NCBI GenBank assembly: GCA_014529385.2
Contig: CM043944.1
Coordinates: 90,501,384 to 90,565,383 of the forward strand
DNA: 64,000 nt
Reading direction: 5' to 3'
DNA from: Adiantum capillus-veneris
Taxonomy: Eukaryota; Streptophyta; Polypodiopsida; Polypodiales; Pteridaceae
This document shows, piece after piece, positions 10,378 to 22,368 of this stretch. The position numbers were made by a program, and so were the translations under genes. The first letter of the stretch is position 1; every line of letters starts with the position of its first letter. The notes under the pieces are model-generated. The model was given only the letters and a program-made list of their open reading frames with translations, did no database searches and was not told the DNA's origin.

Positions 10378-11379
10378 CTACCCCCCTCCTGTACTGAGTT
10401 CTACAGTTTGACCACATCCATAGTTCTCGTCCGTGTGGTAGGGCGGTGTAGGAACTAAGGCTCTTTCCTCTATTGGCTGATTTGTATACACGTACCTGAC
10501 TGCTGCCTGGGCTTCCCCTGGCAGTGGTGGTTGATGTCCAAGGACAGGTTTCGCTCTTTCCAGCCCTGGCTGAACATCCGGATGTCCTGTGGCATATCTA
10601 GGTGGTGGTGGTGGTGCCCTATTCATCTGATATGGAGGAATGGCTTGCCCTTGTTGTGGCTGGTACACAGGGTTTGGTTGGTACTGCCTTTCTCTCACAT
10701 ATCCCCTTTGGTGGTAGCATTCTTCCGTCGAATGATTTTTCCACTTTTGTTCTATTTCACACCACTTTTGCTGCCGCAGTCTAGGTTGGTCACGTGGCTG
10801 AGGTTGCATCACATGACACTGGGTTGTGGGATGACTCCCTCCACAGATGCTACATAAGCGTAATTGTGGCTGTCTCACATGCTGAGGTGCCAACACAGCA
10901 TTGTTGAAACGCTCAAGGAGTTTGTCTATAAGGGCATCGATTTCTCCAGCGGTTCGCACAGGGGTTGTTGGTCCCGTGTTCACAACACTTGTAGTCACCC
11001 TCGAGTCGCTTGACCTGGTATCAGAATCCTTTCGGGATTCTCCATATATATTGCAATTGTCGACCAGGTATACCGCTTCTTTGATAGCCTCGTCTAATGT
11101 TTGGCATCTTTGAATATGCAAATCCTTCTTGAGATTCTCGTCTAGTAACCCTTCTATGAAGAGCAACGCTAGCCTTTCTTGTTGAGGGATCTCCCTGGGA
11201 GGACATCTCTCCACATATTGCTTCAATCTCAAGGCGGCTTCCTTTACTTTCTCTTTCTCTTGTTGTTTGAAAGAGTATATTTGTGAGACTGTGTCATGCT
11301 TTATCCCACGTTTGGTGAATTCTTGGACAAAGCCAGATAAGAGATCCTCTATGTCAGAGAATGAGCTCTTACTTAATGG
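10378..11379 (-). CDS. Gag C-terminal half of element A
   Basis: The 10378-11232 ORF plus the in-frame stretch up to a TAG at 11380. It shows the plant retrotransposon gag pattern: HDTVSQIYSFKQQEKEKVKEAALRLKQY, then PPREIPQQERLALLFIEGLLDENLKKDLH. It matches element B gag residue by residue over long stretches. At 10830-10870 a zinc knuckle CSICGGSHPTTQC is followed by a Pro/Gln-rich region with QKWKNHSTEECYHQRGY, also shared with B. Confidence 0.8.
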   Translation of the reverse strand, partial: PLSKSSFSDIEDLLSGFVQEFTKRGIKHDTVSQIYSFKQQEKEKVKEAALRLKQYVERCPPREIPQQERLALLFIEGLLDENLKKDLHIQRCQTLDEAIKEAVYLVDNCNIYGESRKDSDTRSSDSRVTTSVVNTGPTTPVRTAGEIDALIDKLLERFNNAVLAPQHVRQPQLRLCSICGGSHPTTQCHVMQPQPRDQPRLRQQKWCEIEQKWKNHSTEECYHQRGYVRERQYQPNPVYQPQQGQAIPPYQMNRAPPPPPRYATGHPDVQPGLERAKPVLGHQPPLPGEAQAAVRYVYTNQPIEERALVPTPPYHTDENYGCGQTVELSTGGG

Positions 11380-12574
11380 CTAGAACCAAGTCATAGCAAT
11401 ACCATCTAAGGTCAATCCAAATCCCTCATATTGCGTATGGAAGTCATGTACTTGCTCTGCTCTCAGCACTTGTCTAAAGGCAGAAGCATGGGCATATGGA
11501 TCCCCAGATCCTGTATATTTAGACGGCACGCATTTGGCGACTTGATGCGGCCTTAGGGGTCTGAATCCTACGGTTGGTGTCCCAAGTACTTGTATAGTGT
11601 CCCCTATATGTGCAGTAGTGGTTCTCTGATGCGGCCTAGCTACATTTTGTGTCGTTTGAGTAGCTCTACCTGAGTTTCTGTTTGTCTCATTTCTTCGATG
11701 AATTCCTCCGGAGAGTTCTTCATCGCGTGGTGGATTCCTTGTTCCCGCTTGGAACGAATATCCACTCATGTTTGGCACTTGTTGCGTGTGGAATTCTGGT
11801 TTTTGAATAGGTTCAAAGAAACTAGTCTGACCAAGATTCTGCATAGGTTGCCTCTCTACTTGGATTGGTCTTAGGATGTCATCGTCCATTAAGTTTCTTA
11901 CTGGGATTGTAGGCGGTGCACTTGCTGTGGGCTTTGCTACTTCAGGGTGCACAATGGGTAACCCTAAGTATGTATACCTACTCATCTTTGCAGCAGAGGT
12001 CGGCATGTACTCCTGACCAAACTTGTCTACGATTAAGAATTTGCTTTCATTCAAGAGGTAGACATACAAAGTCTTATCCGGAGTAGCCTCTTTCTCGTTT
12101 ACATCCTCATTGACATAGTACGCAGCAGTTTCTTCAGGAAAGGCTTTGTAAATTCCCCATCGAGGATTGTCGGACATAAGCCTTCTAGTGGTGAAAGATC
12201 TGAACATGGTTCTATTGTTGTTTTCCTCTAGAGGCGGTTTCTCCTCGACCTCATCATCAGCATTTTGTCTTGGACGCATTTCGTCCCCATTTGTCCGCGA
12301 CATCAGGGCTTTTGACTATCATGTAGTAAGCACCCTGTTCATCCATATAACCTCCTTTTCCATCATAAGTGGCCAGGACCCTATACTGTAATTCGATTGG
12401 ATTATCTCCAATCTGAACACAGCTATGGTTCATAGAATCCTTGAAGATTCTGGCATTTTGTCCATTGTTATAGGCATACAGCAAGATTGATGGAGGTCTC
12501 TCATGGTCTTTGGAGGATTCTCCCATAAAGTTAACTCCCTCTTTGAAGTTCACTGATGGTTGTCCCCCTGCCAT
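11380..12574 (-). CDS. Gag N-terminal half of element A
   Basis: Two overlapping ORFs (12574-12257 and 12303-11380) joined by a frameshift near 12300. The second ends in the gag core KYTGSGDPYAHASAFRQVLRAEQV ... FGLTLDGIAMTWF, which matches element B (KYTGSKDPRDHVAAFVRVIRAEEV ... FGLTLEDDAATWF), then a TAG. The upstream ~200 residues are polar and rich in Asn, Thr, Pro and Arg, with no domain I recognise. The probable start is the ATG at 12574 (MAGGQPSV); no competing ATG upstream is evident. Confidence 0.72.
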
Positions 12575-12951
12575 GGTCTGATAGTATAGATCTTCTGATG
12601 ATGTGTCAGAGATGTAATCCTCTGGGATTGGGCCTAAGGATACCTAGGTGGTCTGATTGACACTCTCTTCCGTAGAAACTTGACTCACCTGGTCCCTAAG
12701 TGGTCTATGTTCTGAGGGTACTACAGCTCCTGACCTCAAAAACATGAAACGTGCTTAACCTTGGATGCACTAACCTGGAAAGCTACCTTACTTCCAGCTG
12801 GCTGTGCTCTCAGGCTCCTAGTACACCCTGCAAGCAGTTTACACACTTTTACTATCTATTTGAAGTATTTCTCAGTATAGAAACTATATATATACATGCA
12901 TTCAATGTATAGATTAGGTGGCAAGCCAAATATCACAATTTGGGCACTGGA

Positions 12952-12973
12952 GAAAGTAAGAGCGATTACTGTC
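12952..12973. repeat. Element A palindrome, leader copy 1
   Basis: Arms GAAAGTAAG and ATTACTGTC around AGCG: two changes from the consensus. Confidence 0.7.
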
Positions 12974-13259
12974 TAGAGGACAGTATTGCACTTTCTGTGC
13001 TCACAGGATGTATTTTGACACTCCTAGCAATAGGAACCTCTTACCTGGGCTTATACCCACCTTCTGGAGTCTTCACCTGGGTTGTGGGCTTGCTGGCTTG
13101 AGTTATGGTCACTTTTGCAGATTTTGTTGTGTATATCAAGCACTTGACAAGACCAAAACACATCAAATTTGGATTATAACTACACAAACTTGCTTCTTAC
13201 TGAGCCTACAACATGTGTACATGCTTTCGCTTGGTCAGTTGGCCAAATCTAGGTCTGGA

Positions 13260-13281
13260 GACAGTAAGAGCGCTTACTGTC
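13260..13281. repeat. Element A palindrome, leader copy 2 (perfect arms)
   Basis: Identical to the copy at 1224-1245: arms GACAGTAAG and CTTACTGTC around AGCG. Exact identity over 22 bp at opposite ends of the internal region is notable in an element otherwise full of mutations. Confidence 0.8.
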
Positions 13282-13841
13282 TCGACTTGCAGATTGCAGC
13301 TTTTTTTGGTACCTGACACTTGTTGTGGTTACTAGAGGTGATTTTAAGTGCTTTTGGACACTAATACCAACTCTGTACACCAAGATGGCTTTTCTAGGTC
13401 ACTTCAGTCACTTTACAGCACCAAACATACAAACCTTGTGCAAATCCAAAGTAAATTGAACCTTTCACATCCAGGACACTCCACACATGTGTCCTACTTA
13501 TTCGAACCCTAAAACAACAAAGAAAACACTTAATGGTATCTAAATCCTAAGAAAAAGAAGTTTTTAGGTGTTTTCTTTTTTGGATGTTTTTGTGCTTGAC
13601 CTAACATGCACTTTTGGCACACACTAAGCCAAACACTCTTAAGCTACTGAATGCTGCTGAAAACACAACTTTTACACTAAACTACAATAATACTCTAAAC
13701 TAACAATGACAGCGGCAAGAAACTCACCAATCCTAGACTAACAAAGCCAAGGATACCTCGACTTTGGCAAAGTAATGAAAGATTCTTTCCGTACAGCCAT
13801 AACCACACACTAAGGTATCCACTCTAATCTAGGTAGCTCGT

Positions 13842-13859
13842 CCCTGGCAACGGCGCCAG
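13842..13859 (-). promoter_or_regulatory. Primer binding site of element A (tRNA-Asp-like)
   Basis: The minus strand reads TGGCGCCGTTGCCAGGGA, two bases (GT on the plus strand) from the LTR end. TGGCGCCGTTGCCGGGGA is the familiar plant gypsy PBS matching tRNA-Asp; one base differs here. Confidence 0.85.
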
Positions 13860-13861
13860 TT

Positions 13862-14790
13862 GTTTTTCGAGTGTCGCTCGTAGCAAGCGAGAACCTACTC
13901 AACACATAAAGATGTCAACTAGGGACGTCACTGACCCGATTAGGGCATGGAGGCGCACCAAGAGGGTGTCAACCTCTTGTCGAATACCTATGGAATGGTC
14001 ATCTAAGATCTCTAAGTCCTGTGTGTGCGGGAATACCCAAATCTGCCAAGAACCTCCTACGTTACGAAACTAAGCTAAACCTTGGGCTAATGATCTCGGT
14101 TTGACACGAAACTCACCATAGGCAATTTCCTACATGTCCCCAAGCTACCTAGACCCTCAAACCTGAATTCTACACCCTGGCAGAAAACACGCTTACTGTC
14201 TAACAGCAAAATGAAAGTTGTCGAAAACGGTCCCAGATGGTCTCTACAGCTGCGTCTAAGGGAGAGCTACCCTACTCTATGGTTGGTTTCATTGAAATCT
14301 ACCCTAAACTCCCTAAAACTCACATGTAAGTCCGTAGGTCGATGCTCGTGGAGTAGCATCTCGTGGCAAATGGTTGGCGTTGAATCGAAGAGCTCGATGA
14401 GCTAAACGCGTCTGTGGTCTCGGTTCTGCAATGCGACTCGTGCAGCACAAGATAGCAATCAAAGAAGATGCACACACAAAAATAGATAAGGTGCCCGCGC
14501 AGAGAGTTTTTCTAACTCATAAAATCCATCCCCCCAAAACCCTTCATTTTGACCTTTATACTTAGGTCTTGTGGGAGGAGGGTTTCCCATAGATACATGG
14601 CTCAATAATCAATTGTGTGCTTGAGTTGGGAATCAGTACAACTTGGAAGCCCATGGCCCCAGAAGATAAACCCTTTACAATTGAATAGCAAAAATATTAC
14701 AAGCTCGACTTCAGAGCAAAAAATTAATACAAAAAGGCGAGGATTTGACTTGATGTAGTGGTGGCCGCTATCCACCGTTGCTGAGCTGCA
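13862..14790 (-). repeat. 5' LTR of element A
   Basis: It begins TGTTTTTCGAG and ends GAGCTGCA on the plus strand, 929 bp. The left end is fixed by the PBS. The right end is inferred from TG..CA and from the resumption of the 398-bp array at 14795. It aligns loosely with the LTR of element C (GCGAGAACC, then a block GCATGGAGGCGCACCAAGAGG against GCATAGAGGCTACAAGAG). A half palindrome CTTACTGTC lies at 14192-14200. Confidence 0.75.
14551..14568 (-). promoter_or_regulatory. TATA box inside an inverted repeat, LTR of element A
   Basis: The minus strand reads GACCT-AAGTATAA-AGGTC, with TATAAAGG overlapping the right arm. It lies about 225 bp from the LTR start, at a similar place to equivalents in elements B and C. 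It is the probable core promoter. Confidence 0.6.
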
Positions 14791-15439
14791 ATAGTATGGC
14801 TGAATGATTAAAAAGTCCTTGCTTTAGTGTAATCCCACCTACAGATTTTGAAATTTATCTCTAAATTTTAGATTTGAAGGTGAGAAAACCTACAAAGTAA
14901 AGAAATTGAGTGTAATAGCCTTCAAATATAATAAAGTTGCCCCTAAAATTTCTCATATGTAAGCTTTTTGAGTTTTTGGGAGAAAGTATTGTGTCTCACC
15001 TTGATTTACTGCAACCCCCCTTACAAATTTTTTAGATTTGCCTCAAAAAATCTAATTTGTCTTTAAGCGCTTGCAAAAACGTAGGCTTAGTGCAATCCCA
15101 CCTATGACTTTTGAGATTCACTTTTGAATTTTGAGTCAACCCAAAGCAAGAGCAAGAAATCTAGCATAAAGACCTAAAAAATAGCCAAGATTTTCCAGAG
15201 TTGCCTCTTGTTGTCCGCCTTTGCTATCTGTTGAGGTCCGCTCTTGCCTTGGGCTTACACGCCTTCTGCCTTGGATTTGTCGGATCAAAATTTTTTCAAT
15301 TACATTAATTCCCGATTTTGTAGATGTCAATGTTGATTCATGATTCTTGATTGTGGATTCTATTGATCGTCGCTTTGTTGATTGCTGATTGTAAGACCAA
15401 TGCTTATTCTCCCTCCCCCCTCTCTCTCATGCTGGCGTG

Positions 15440-15465
15440 ATAGCCCCCCCCCCCCCCTCTCTCTC

Positions 15466-15536
<71 letters not shown>

Positions 15537-15601
15537 TGATGAATCACATGGACCATTCTCTATTTCTCAGCACACACAAAATCTTGCACTAAAAAACGTC
15601 G

Positions 15602-15645
<44 letters not shown>

Positions 15646-15797
15646 CATACACACAATGCGTGTAGGACATCCACAAAAAATCATTTGGTCTCCTATTGTT
15701 GAATCATTGAGCTCGCTGCACTTCAGTATTGCAATGCAAATGTGGAAGGCCTTCTTGCAACGCTCCAACACCTCAACGAAATGGCATGTCAACTTTG

Positions 15798-15830
<33 letters not shown>

Positions 15831-15839
15831 AAGGCAATG

Positions 15840-15892
<53 letters not shown>

Positions 15893-15925
15893 TACACACA
15901 CACACACAGACAAAACACGGATACA
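15440..15925. repeat. Microsatellite block 1: (C)n(CT)n(CA)n
   Basis: Four simple-repeat tracts (about 15440-15538, 15605-15642, 15804-15832, 15843-15908) separated by unique-looking sequence that recurs in blocks 2 and 3. Confidence 0.9.
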
Positions 15926-18015
15926 TGCGTGCAACTATTGAGCTTTGAGTAGTAAGGCTAGAGAGAGATTATTTACGACATGGAAGGTTTGTGCAATCCT
16001 ACAAAGGGAGATTCATTAGGACATGGCCACACAAAGCTTAGTTGTTTATAAGCCTGGAAAATTTTAACTAAGACATGCTCGACAGTCCAAAACGTCACGG
16101 GTAGCAGTAAGTAGTGAGGTAGAGTGAGACGCAAACAATAGAGAGAAAGAAAGAGGACTGACCGGCAAGAAACCGATGTAGTTTGTATAGCTGAATGATT
16201 GAAAAGTCCTTGCTTTAGTGTAATCCCACCTACAGATTTTGGAATTTATCTTCAAATTTTAGATTTGAAGGTGAGAAAACCTACAAAGTAAAGAAATTGA
16301 GTGTAATAGCCTTCAAATATAATAAAGTTTCCCTATGTAAGCTTTTTGAGTTTTTGGGAGAAAGTATTGTGTCTCACCTTGATTTAGTGCAACCCCCCTT
16401 ACAAAAACTATTATAAATATAGACGAAGTACTAAGTTTTCTACTTTACATTTCTAGGACTCAGAAAGGATGACAACCAGCATGGACATGCGGAGACCCTC
16501 ACAAAGAAGTTTAGTGCAATAGCCTTAAAATATAGTAAATTTGCTTTTAAAGTTTTTGAAAAAAACATAGTATAGCTGAATGATTGAAAAGTCCTTGCTT
16601 TAGTGTAATCCCACCTACATATTTTGAAATTTATCTCTAAATTTTAGATTTGAAGGTGAGAAAACCTACAAAGTAAAGAAATTGAGTGTAATAGCCTTCA
16701 AATATAATAAAGTTGGCCTTAAAATTTCTCATATGTAAGCTTTTTGAGTTTTTGGGAGAAAGTATTGTGTCTCACCTTGATTTAGTGCAGCCCCCCTTAC
16801 AAAAACTATTATAATTATAGACAAAGTACTAAGGTTTCTACTTTACATTTCTAGGACTCAAAAAGGAGGACAACCAGCAGGGACATGTGGAGACCCTCAC
16901 ACAAAAGTTTAGTGCAATAGCCTTAAAATATAGTAAATTTGCTTTTAAAGTTTTTGGAAAAAACATAGTATAGCTGAATGATTGAAAAGTCCTTGCTTTA
17001 GTGTAATCCCACCTACATATTTTGAAATTTATCTCTAAATTTTAGATTTGAAGGTGAGAAAACCTACAAAGTAAAGAAATTGAGTGTAATAGCTTTCAAA
17101 TATAATAAAGTTGCCCCTAAAATTTCTCATATGTAAGCTTTTTGAGTTTTTGAGAGAAAGTAATCTGTCTCACCTTGATTTTGTGCAACCCCCCTTACAA
17201 AAACTATTATAATTATAGACAAAGTACTAAGTTTTCTACTTTACATTTCTAGGACTCAGAAAGGAGGAGAACCAGCAGAGACATGTTGAGACCCTCACTC
17301 AGAAGTTTAGTGCAATAGCCTTAAAATATAGTAAATTTGCTTTTAAAGTTTTTGGAAAAAACATAGTATAGCTGAATGATTGAAAAGTCCTTGCTTTAGT
17401 GTAATCTTAGCTACATATTTTGAAATTTATCTCTAAATTTTAGATTTGAAGGTGAGAAAACCTACAAAGTAAAGAAATTGAGTGTAATAGCCTTCAAATA
17501 TAATAAAGCTGCCCCTAAAATTTCTCATATGTAAGCTTTTTGAGTTTTTGGGAGAAAGTATCGTGTCTCACCTTGATTTAGTGCAACCCCCCTTACAAAT
17601 TTTTTAGATTTGTCTCAAAAAATTTAATTTGTCTTTAAGCGCTTGCAAAAACCTAGGCTTAGTGCAATCCCACCTATGACTTTTGAGATTCACCTTTGAA
17701 TTCTGAGTCAACCCAAGGCAAGAGCAAGAAATCTAGCATAAAGACCTAAAAAATAGCCAAGATTTTCCAGAGTTGCCTCTTGTCGTCCGCCTTTGCTATC
17801 TATTGAGGTCCGCTCTTGCCTTGGGCTTACACGCCTTCTGCCTTGGATTTGTCGTATCAAAATTTTTTCAATTACGTTAATTCTCGATTTTATAGATGTC
17901 AATGTTGATTCATGATTCTTGATTGTGGATTCTATTGATCGTCGCTTTGTTGATTGATGATTGTAAGACCAATGCTTATTCTCCCTCCCCCCTCTCTCTC
18001 ATGCTGGTGTGATAG

Positions 18016-18016
<1 letters not shown>

Positions 18017-18101
<85 letters not shown>

Positions 18102-18152
18102 TGATGAATCACATGGACCATTTTTTATTTCTCAGCACACAAAAAAACGTCG

Positions 18153-18204
<52 letters not shown>

Positions 18205-18389
18205 TACACACAATGCGTGCAGGACATCCACAAAAAATCATTGGTCTCCTATTGTTGAATCATTGAGCTCGTTGCACTTCAGTATTGTAATGCAAATGTG
18301 GAAGGCCTTCTTGCAACGCTCCAACACCTCAACGAAATGGCATGTCAACTCTGTCTCTCATACACACACACACACACACAAAGGCAACG

Positions 18390-18462
<73 letters not shown>
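18017..18462. repeat. Microsatellite block 2: (CT)n(CA)n
   Basis: Same four tracts in the same order as block 1, with different repeat numbers. Confidence 0.9.
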
Positions 18463-18464
<2 letters not shown>

Positions 18465-19760
18465 AAACACGGATACATGTGTGTAACTATTGAGCTTTGA
18501 GCAGTAAGACTAGAGAGAGATTATTTACGACATCAAAGGTTTGTGCAATCCTACAAAGGGAGATTCATTAGGACATGGCCACACAAAGCTTAGTTGTTTA
18601 TAAGCCTGGAAAATTTTAACTAAGACAAGCTCGACAGTCCAAAATGTCACGGGTAGCAGCAAGTAGTGAGGGAGAGTGAGACGCAAAATATAGAGAGAGA
18701 GAAAGAGGACTGATCAATAAGAAACTGATGTAGTTTGAAAATTATGCTCTTTTAGGCATAGTAAGCTGATGAAAATCTACACCTTAACGTAAATTTTGGG
18801 CTAATGTAACGAACCACTAAGCTTTGCATGACCATAGCCTTAGATGACACATGGAGGGAAGTTCCTTCAAAATGCAAAGTAAACCCACCCTTCAAATGGC
18901 TTTAAAAAACAAAAGTAGTCTATGAGTGAAGTGAAATTCCATGGCTTTCCCAAGAACTAAAACTATTATAAATATAGACAAAGTACTAAGTTTTCTACTT
19001 TACATATCTAGGACTCAGCAAGGAGGACATGTGGAGACCCTCACAAAGAAGTTTAGTGCAATAGCCTTAAAATATAGTAAATTTGCTTTTAAAGTTTTTG
19101 GAAAAAACATAGTATAGCTGAATGATTGAAAAGTCCTTGCTTTAGTGTAATCCCACCTGCAGATTTTGAAATTTATCTCTAAATTTTAGATTTGAAAGTG
19201 AGAAAACCTATAAAGTAAAGAAATTGAGTGTAATAGCCTTCAAATAAAATAAAGTTGCGCATAAAATTTCTTATATGTAAGCTTTTTGAGTTTTTGGGAG
19301 AAAGTATTGTGTCTCACCTTGATTTAGTGCAACCCCCCTTACAAATTTTTTAGATTTGCTTCAAAAATTCTAATTTGGCTTTAAGCGCTTGCAAAAACCT
19401 AGGCTTATTTCAATCCCACCTATGACTTTTGAGATTCACCTTTGAATTCTGAGTCAACCAAAGGCAAGATCAAGAAATTTAGCATAAAGACCTAAAAAAT
19501 AGCCAAGATTTTCCAAAGTTACCTCTTGTCGTCCGCCTTTGCTATCTGTTGAGATCCGCTCTTGCCTTGGGCTTACACGCCTTTTGCCTTGGATTTGTCG
19601 GATCAAAATTTTTTCAATTACGTTGATTCTCGATTTTGTAGATATCAATGTTGATTCATGATTCTTGATTGTGGATTCTATTGATCGTCGCTTTGTTGAT
19701 TGCTGATTGTAAACCAATGCTTATTCTCCCTCCCCCCTCTCTCTCATGCTGGTGTGATAG

Positions 19761-19847
<87 letters not shown>

Positions 19848-19910
19848 ATAAATCACATGGGCCATTCTCTATTTCTCAGCACACACAAAATCTTGCAATC
19901 AAAAACGTCG

Positions 19911-19980
<70 letters not shown>

Positions 19981-20136
19981 CATACACACAATGCGTGCAG
20001 GACATCCACAAAAAATCATTGGTCTCCTATGGTTGAATCATTGAGCTCGTTGCACTTCAGTATTGCAATGCAAATGTGGAAGGCCTTCTTGCAATGCTCC
20101 AACACCTCAACGAAATGGCATGTCAACTCTATCTCT

Positions 20137-20176
<40 letters not shown>

Positions 20177-20183
20177 GGCAACG

Positions 20184-20270
<87 letters not shown>
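19761..20270. repeat. Microsatellite block 3: (CT)n(CA)n
   Basis: Third copy; its CT and CA tracts are mostly longer than those of blocks 1 and 2. Confidence 0.9.
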
Positions 20271-20272
<2 letters not shown>

Positions 20273-20808
20273 AAACACGGATACATGCGTGTAACTATTG
20301 AGCTTTGAGCAGTAAGGTTAGAGAGAGATCATTTATGACATGGAAGGTTTGTACAATCCTACAAAGGGAGATTCATTAGGACATGGCCACACAAAGCTTA
20401 GTTGTTTATAAGCCTGGAAAATTTTAACTAAGACAGGCTCGACAGTCCAAAACGTCACGGGTAGCAGCAAGTAGTGAGGGAGAGTGAGACGCAAACAATA
20501 GAGAGAGAGAGAGAGAAAGAAAGAGGATTGATCGGCAAGAAACCGACGTAGTTTGAAAATTATGCTCTTTTAAACATAGTAAGCTAATGAAAATCTACAC
20601 ACTATAAAATTTTGGGCTGATATAACGAACCACTAAGCTTCGCATGACCATAGCCTTAGATGACACATGGAGGGAAGTTCCTTCAAAATGCAAAGTAAAC
20701 CCACCCTTCAAATGGCTTAAAAAAAACAAAAGTAGTCCCTGCCACAAGTGAAATTCTATGGCTTTCCCAAGAACTAAAACTATTATAAATATAGACAAAG
20801 TACTAAGA

Positions 20809-21622
20809 CTTAGAAGTCTTCTCATTTTCTATCTTTCATTTTTGCATTTCTTAAGATTTCCTTTGAAAATGCAGCAGAGTGTGACATGTGACATGTGGAT
20901 GCCTTCTCCTTGCTCAAAAATTTTAAGCTCCATTATAAAGAGTATAGATGTTTTCTTCCCTTTTCAGTAGTTTCAAATAGACTCTTGGCTGCTAAATTGA
21001 GCCAAACTTTCTCGAACACAAACATTGCTTTCATGATCATCGAATTATGCTTTTTTGGTTGGTATAAAAATGTATTTTTGTTGCAAAACTTACCATTTTA
21101 TGTTTTTTAATGAGCAGATTGTTGCAAAAATGACACAAAAGCCAACCCAAGTGATGTATGAAATGTTACAAATCTCTCCAAATATTGCTTTCAAAGCAAC
21201 TTAACCTATACCTCTTGGGATCTAAAAATGGCAAACTTTTTGCTCAATTGGGCTGAGAAAAGAATGCCACAATAGTGACACCATCCATGGCGGGGCCTTA
21301 GCCAAATACGTCGATAAATTTTACATGTTGTCAATTAGAGAAGTTGCCACGATAAAGATGGCTTTGTGGTAGAACATTTCAAATAAACTAGAGACACATT
21401 AACACCAAAACTAACAGAAATGCTCAATAAAATGTTATGACGTGAGAGATTTCCTATAAGCTGGCCTAATTACCTGTACAAGTTGTCACATAGTAATTTA
21501 ACGCTTCTTCACACTGGCTAAGAATAGAGAGAAGCACACAAGCAAACATTCCATCAAAAGTCATCATATGTCAACTTTGTGACTACTAGTCCAAGATCAA
21601 GAATCATTACATGTGTAGATGA
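20809..21622. other. AT-rich DNA without recognised features
   Basis: No gene, RNA or repeat recognised. This is the left flank of the 36-kb unit. Confidence 0.6.
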
Positions 21623-21630
21623 GACTCATC
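21623..21630. repeat. Target site duplication, left copy (GACTCATC)
   Basis: Identical in direct orientation to 57822-57829, immediately outside the right terminal inverted repeat. Confidence 0.8.
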
Positions 21631-21645
21631 CAGTGTTCGGGAAAA
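21631..21645 (+). repeat. Left terminal inverted repeat of the 36-kb unit
   Basis: CAGTGTTCGGGAAAA, the exact reverse complement of 57807-57821. Confidence 0.85.
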
Positions 21646-21929
21646 GTTTGCCTCAACTTAGCCTTGAGCCGATTGCAAAATCAAAGTGGCCGGTTGAGGG
21701 GAGGGCAAGAAGGAGAAAATTCCACTTAAAATATATGAAAAATAGTGTAATTTTGCAAAAATATTGGCTAGTACTGTAAAATTTCTGGTACAGATTTGTC
21801 TTGGAGGGATTTTTGTATGTTTGTGACACTATGACATTTGGAGCACATTACCGCTCAGATAGACCCACAAAAACAAAGGAAAAGTTCAAGTCAAAAAATC
21901 TCGAAGGCAGTAATGCTAGTGTCAATGCT

Positions 21930-22032
21930 CGCGGTAATGGTCCTTCAGCAATGCACACGGTAATCGGCCCGGCTACATTTCCGCGCTTATTTCCGCGGGC
22001 GTTACAGCAATCATTACCGCAATCATTACCGC
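21930..22032. promoter_or_regulatory. Left subterminal GCGGTAAT/ATTACCGC cluster
   Basis: GCGGTAAT at 21931, CGGTAAT at 21958, ATTACCGC at about 22013 and 22025, with related TTTCCGCG words between. Both orientations occur, as in the subterminal transposase-binding repeats of CACTA elements. Confidence 0.6.
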
Positions 22033-22050
22033 ACACGCGAGTATTTTTTT

Positions 22051-22117
22051 AAAAAAAGCAGATGACCATTTGGATGGTCCTTGGTAGGACCCATCCAAAT
22101 GGTCATTTGCCTTTTTT
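22051..22117. repeat. Long fold-back hairpin
   Basis: Arms 22058-22080 and 22087-22110 (core ATGACCATTTGGATGG and its complement) are bordered by a run of A on the left and of T on the right, extending the stem. The loop is about 6 nt. Confidence 0.7.
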
Positions 22118-22164
22118 TCCCTATATATTTAATAAATAAAAAAACAACAATTTCATTGCTCAAA

Positions 22165-22368
22165 AACTTTAGGCCAAAATCAAATGTTTAATTATATTGG
22201 AGAAACTATTCATTACAAAATTGCCCAAATAGGCAATGCATAGCGGCTAAACAATTGTGGCCAAAAGAAAACTTTGGGCCAAAATCAAGTCTTTAATTAT
22301 ATTGGATATTACAAAATTGCCCAAATAGGCGATACATGGGGGCTATACAATTGTGGCCAAAAGAAGAC
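22165..22368. repeat. Tandem duplication of ~100 bp
   Basis: Two consecutive units share GGCCAAAATCAA, TTTAATTATATTGG, ATTACAAAATTGCCCAAATA and CAATTGTGGCCAAAAGAA, with an indel and several substitutions. Confidence 0.75.

Larger units (their letters stand above)
12575..13841 (-). other. Long 5' leader of element A
   Basis: About 1.27 kb between the PBS and the gag start, without a convincing ORF. It carries two palindromes of the element A type at 12952 and 13260, 308 bp apart. Gypsy leaders usually hold dimerisation and packaging signals, so this is a reasonable place for a cis-acting RNA or DNA motif. Confidence 0.6.
1..14790 (-). mobile_element. Ty3/gypsy LTR retrotransposon, element A (3' end outside window)
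   Basis: A minus-strand gypsy element. Reading from right to left it shows a 5' LTR, a PBS, a long leader, gag with zinc knuckles, protease, RT, RNase H, integrase, a second protease-like domain, a basic tail, an internal polypurine tract, a palindrome-bearing spacer and the end of an accessory ORF. The 3' LTR must lie left of position 1. The tRNA-Asp-like PBS and the domain order suggest the plant Ogre/Tat/Athila branch, but the lineage is inference. Several in-frame stops and at least two frameshifts show that this copy is decayed. It inserted into the tandem array starting at 14795; ATAGT at 14791-14795 is the likely target duplication. Confidence 0.9.
14795..20808. repeat. Tandem array of ~398-bp monomers with microsatellite-rich expansions
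   Basis: Monomers start (TATAGCTGAATGATTG) at 14795, 16186, 16571, 16969, 17367 and 19113. The steps between the third, fourth and fifth starts are exactly 398 bp. Each monomer has a ~230-bp first part and a ~165-bp second part (AAACTATTATAAATATAGAC to AAAACATAG). In the copies at 14795, 17367 and 19113 an insert of about 1.2-1.4 kb separates the two parts and contains four CT/CA microsatellites. No coding capacity; ORFs seen here are translations of CT or CA runs. Confidence 0.85.

Noticed and set aside
15382-20310. ORFs of 60-180 codons rich in Leu-Ser, His-Thr or Arg-Glu
   Set aside because: They translate CT, CA or GA microsatellites and have no other content.
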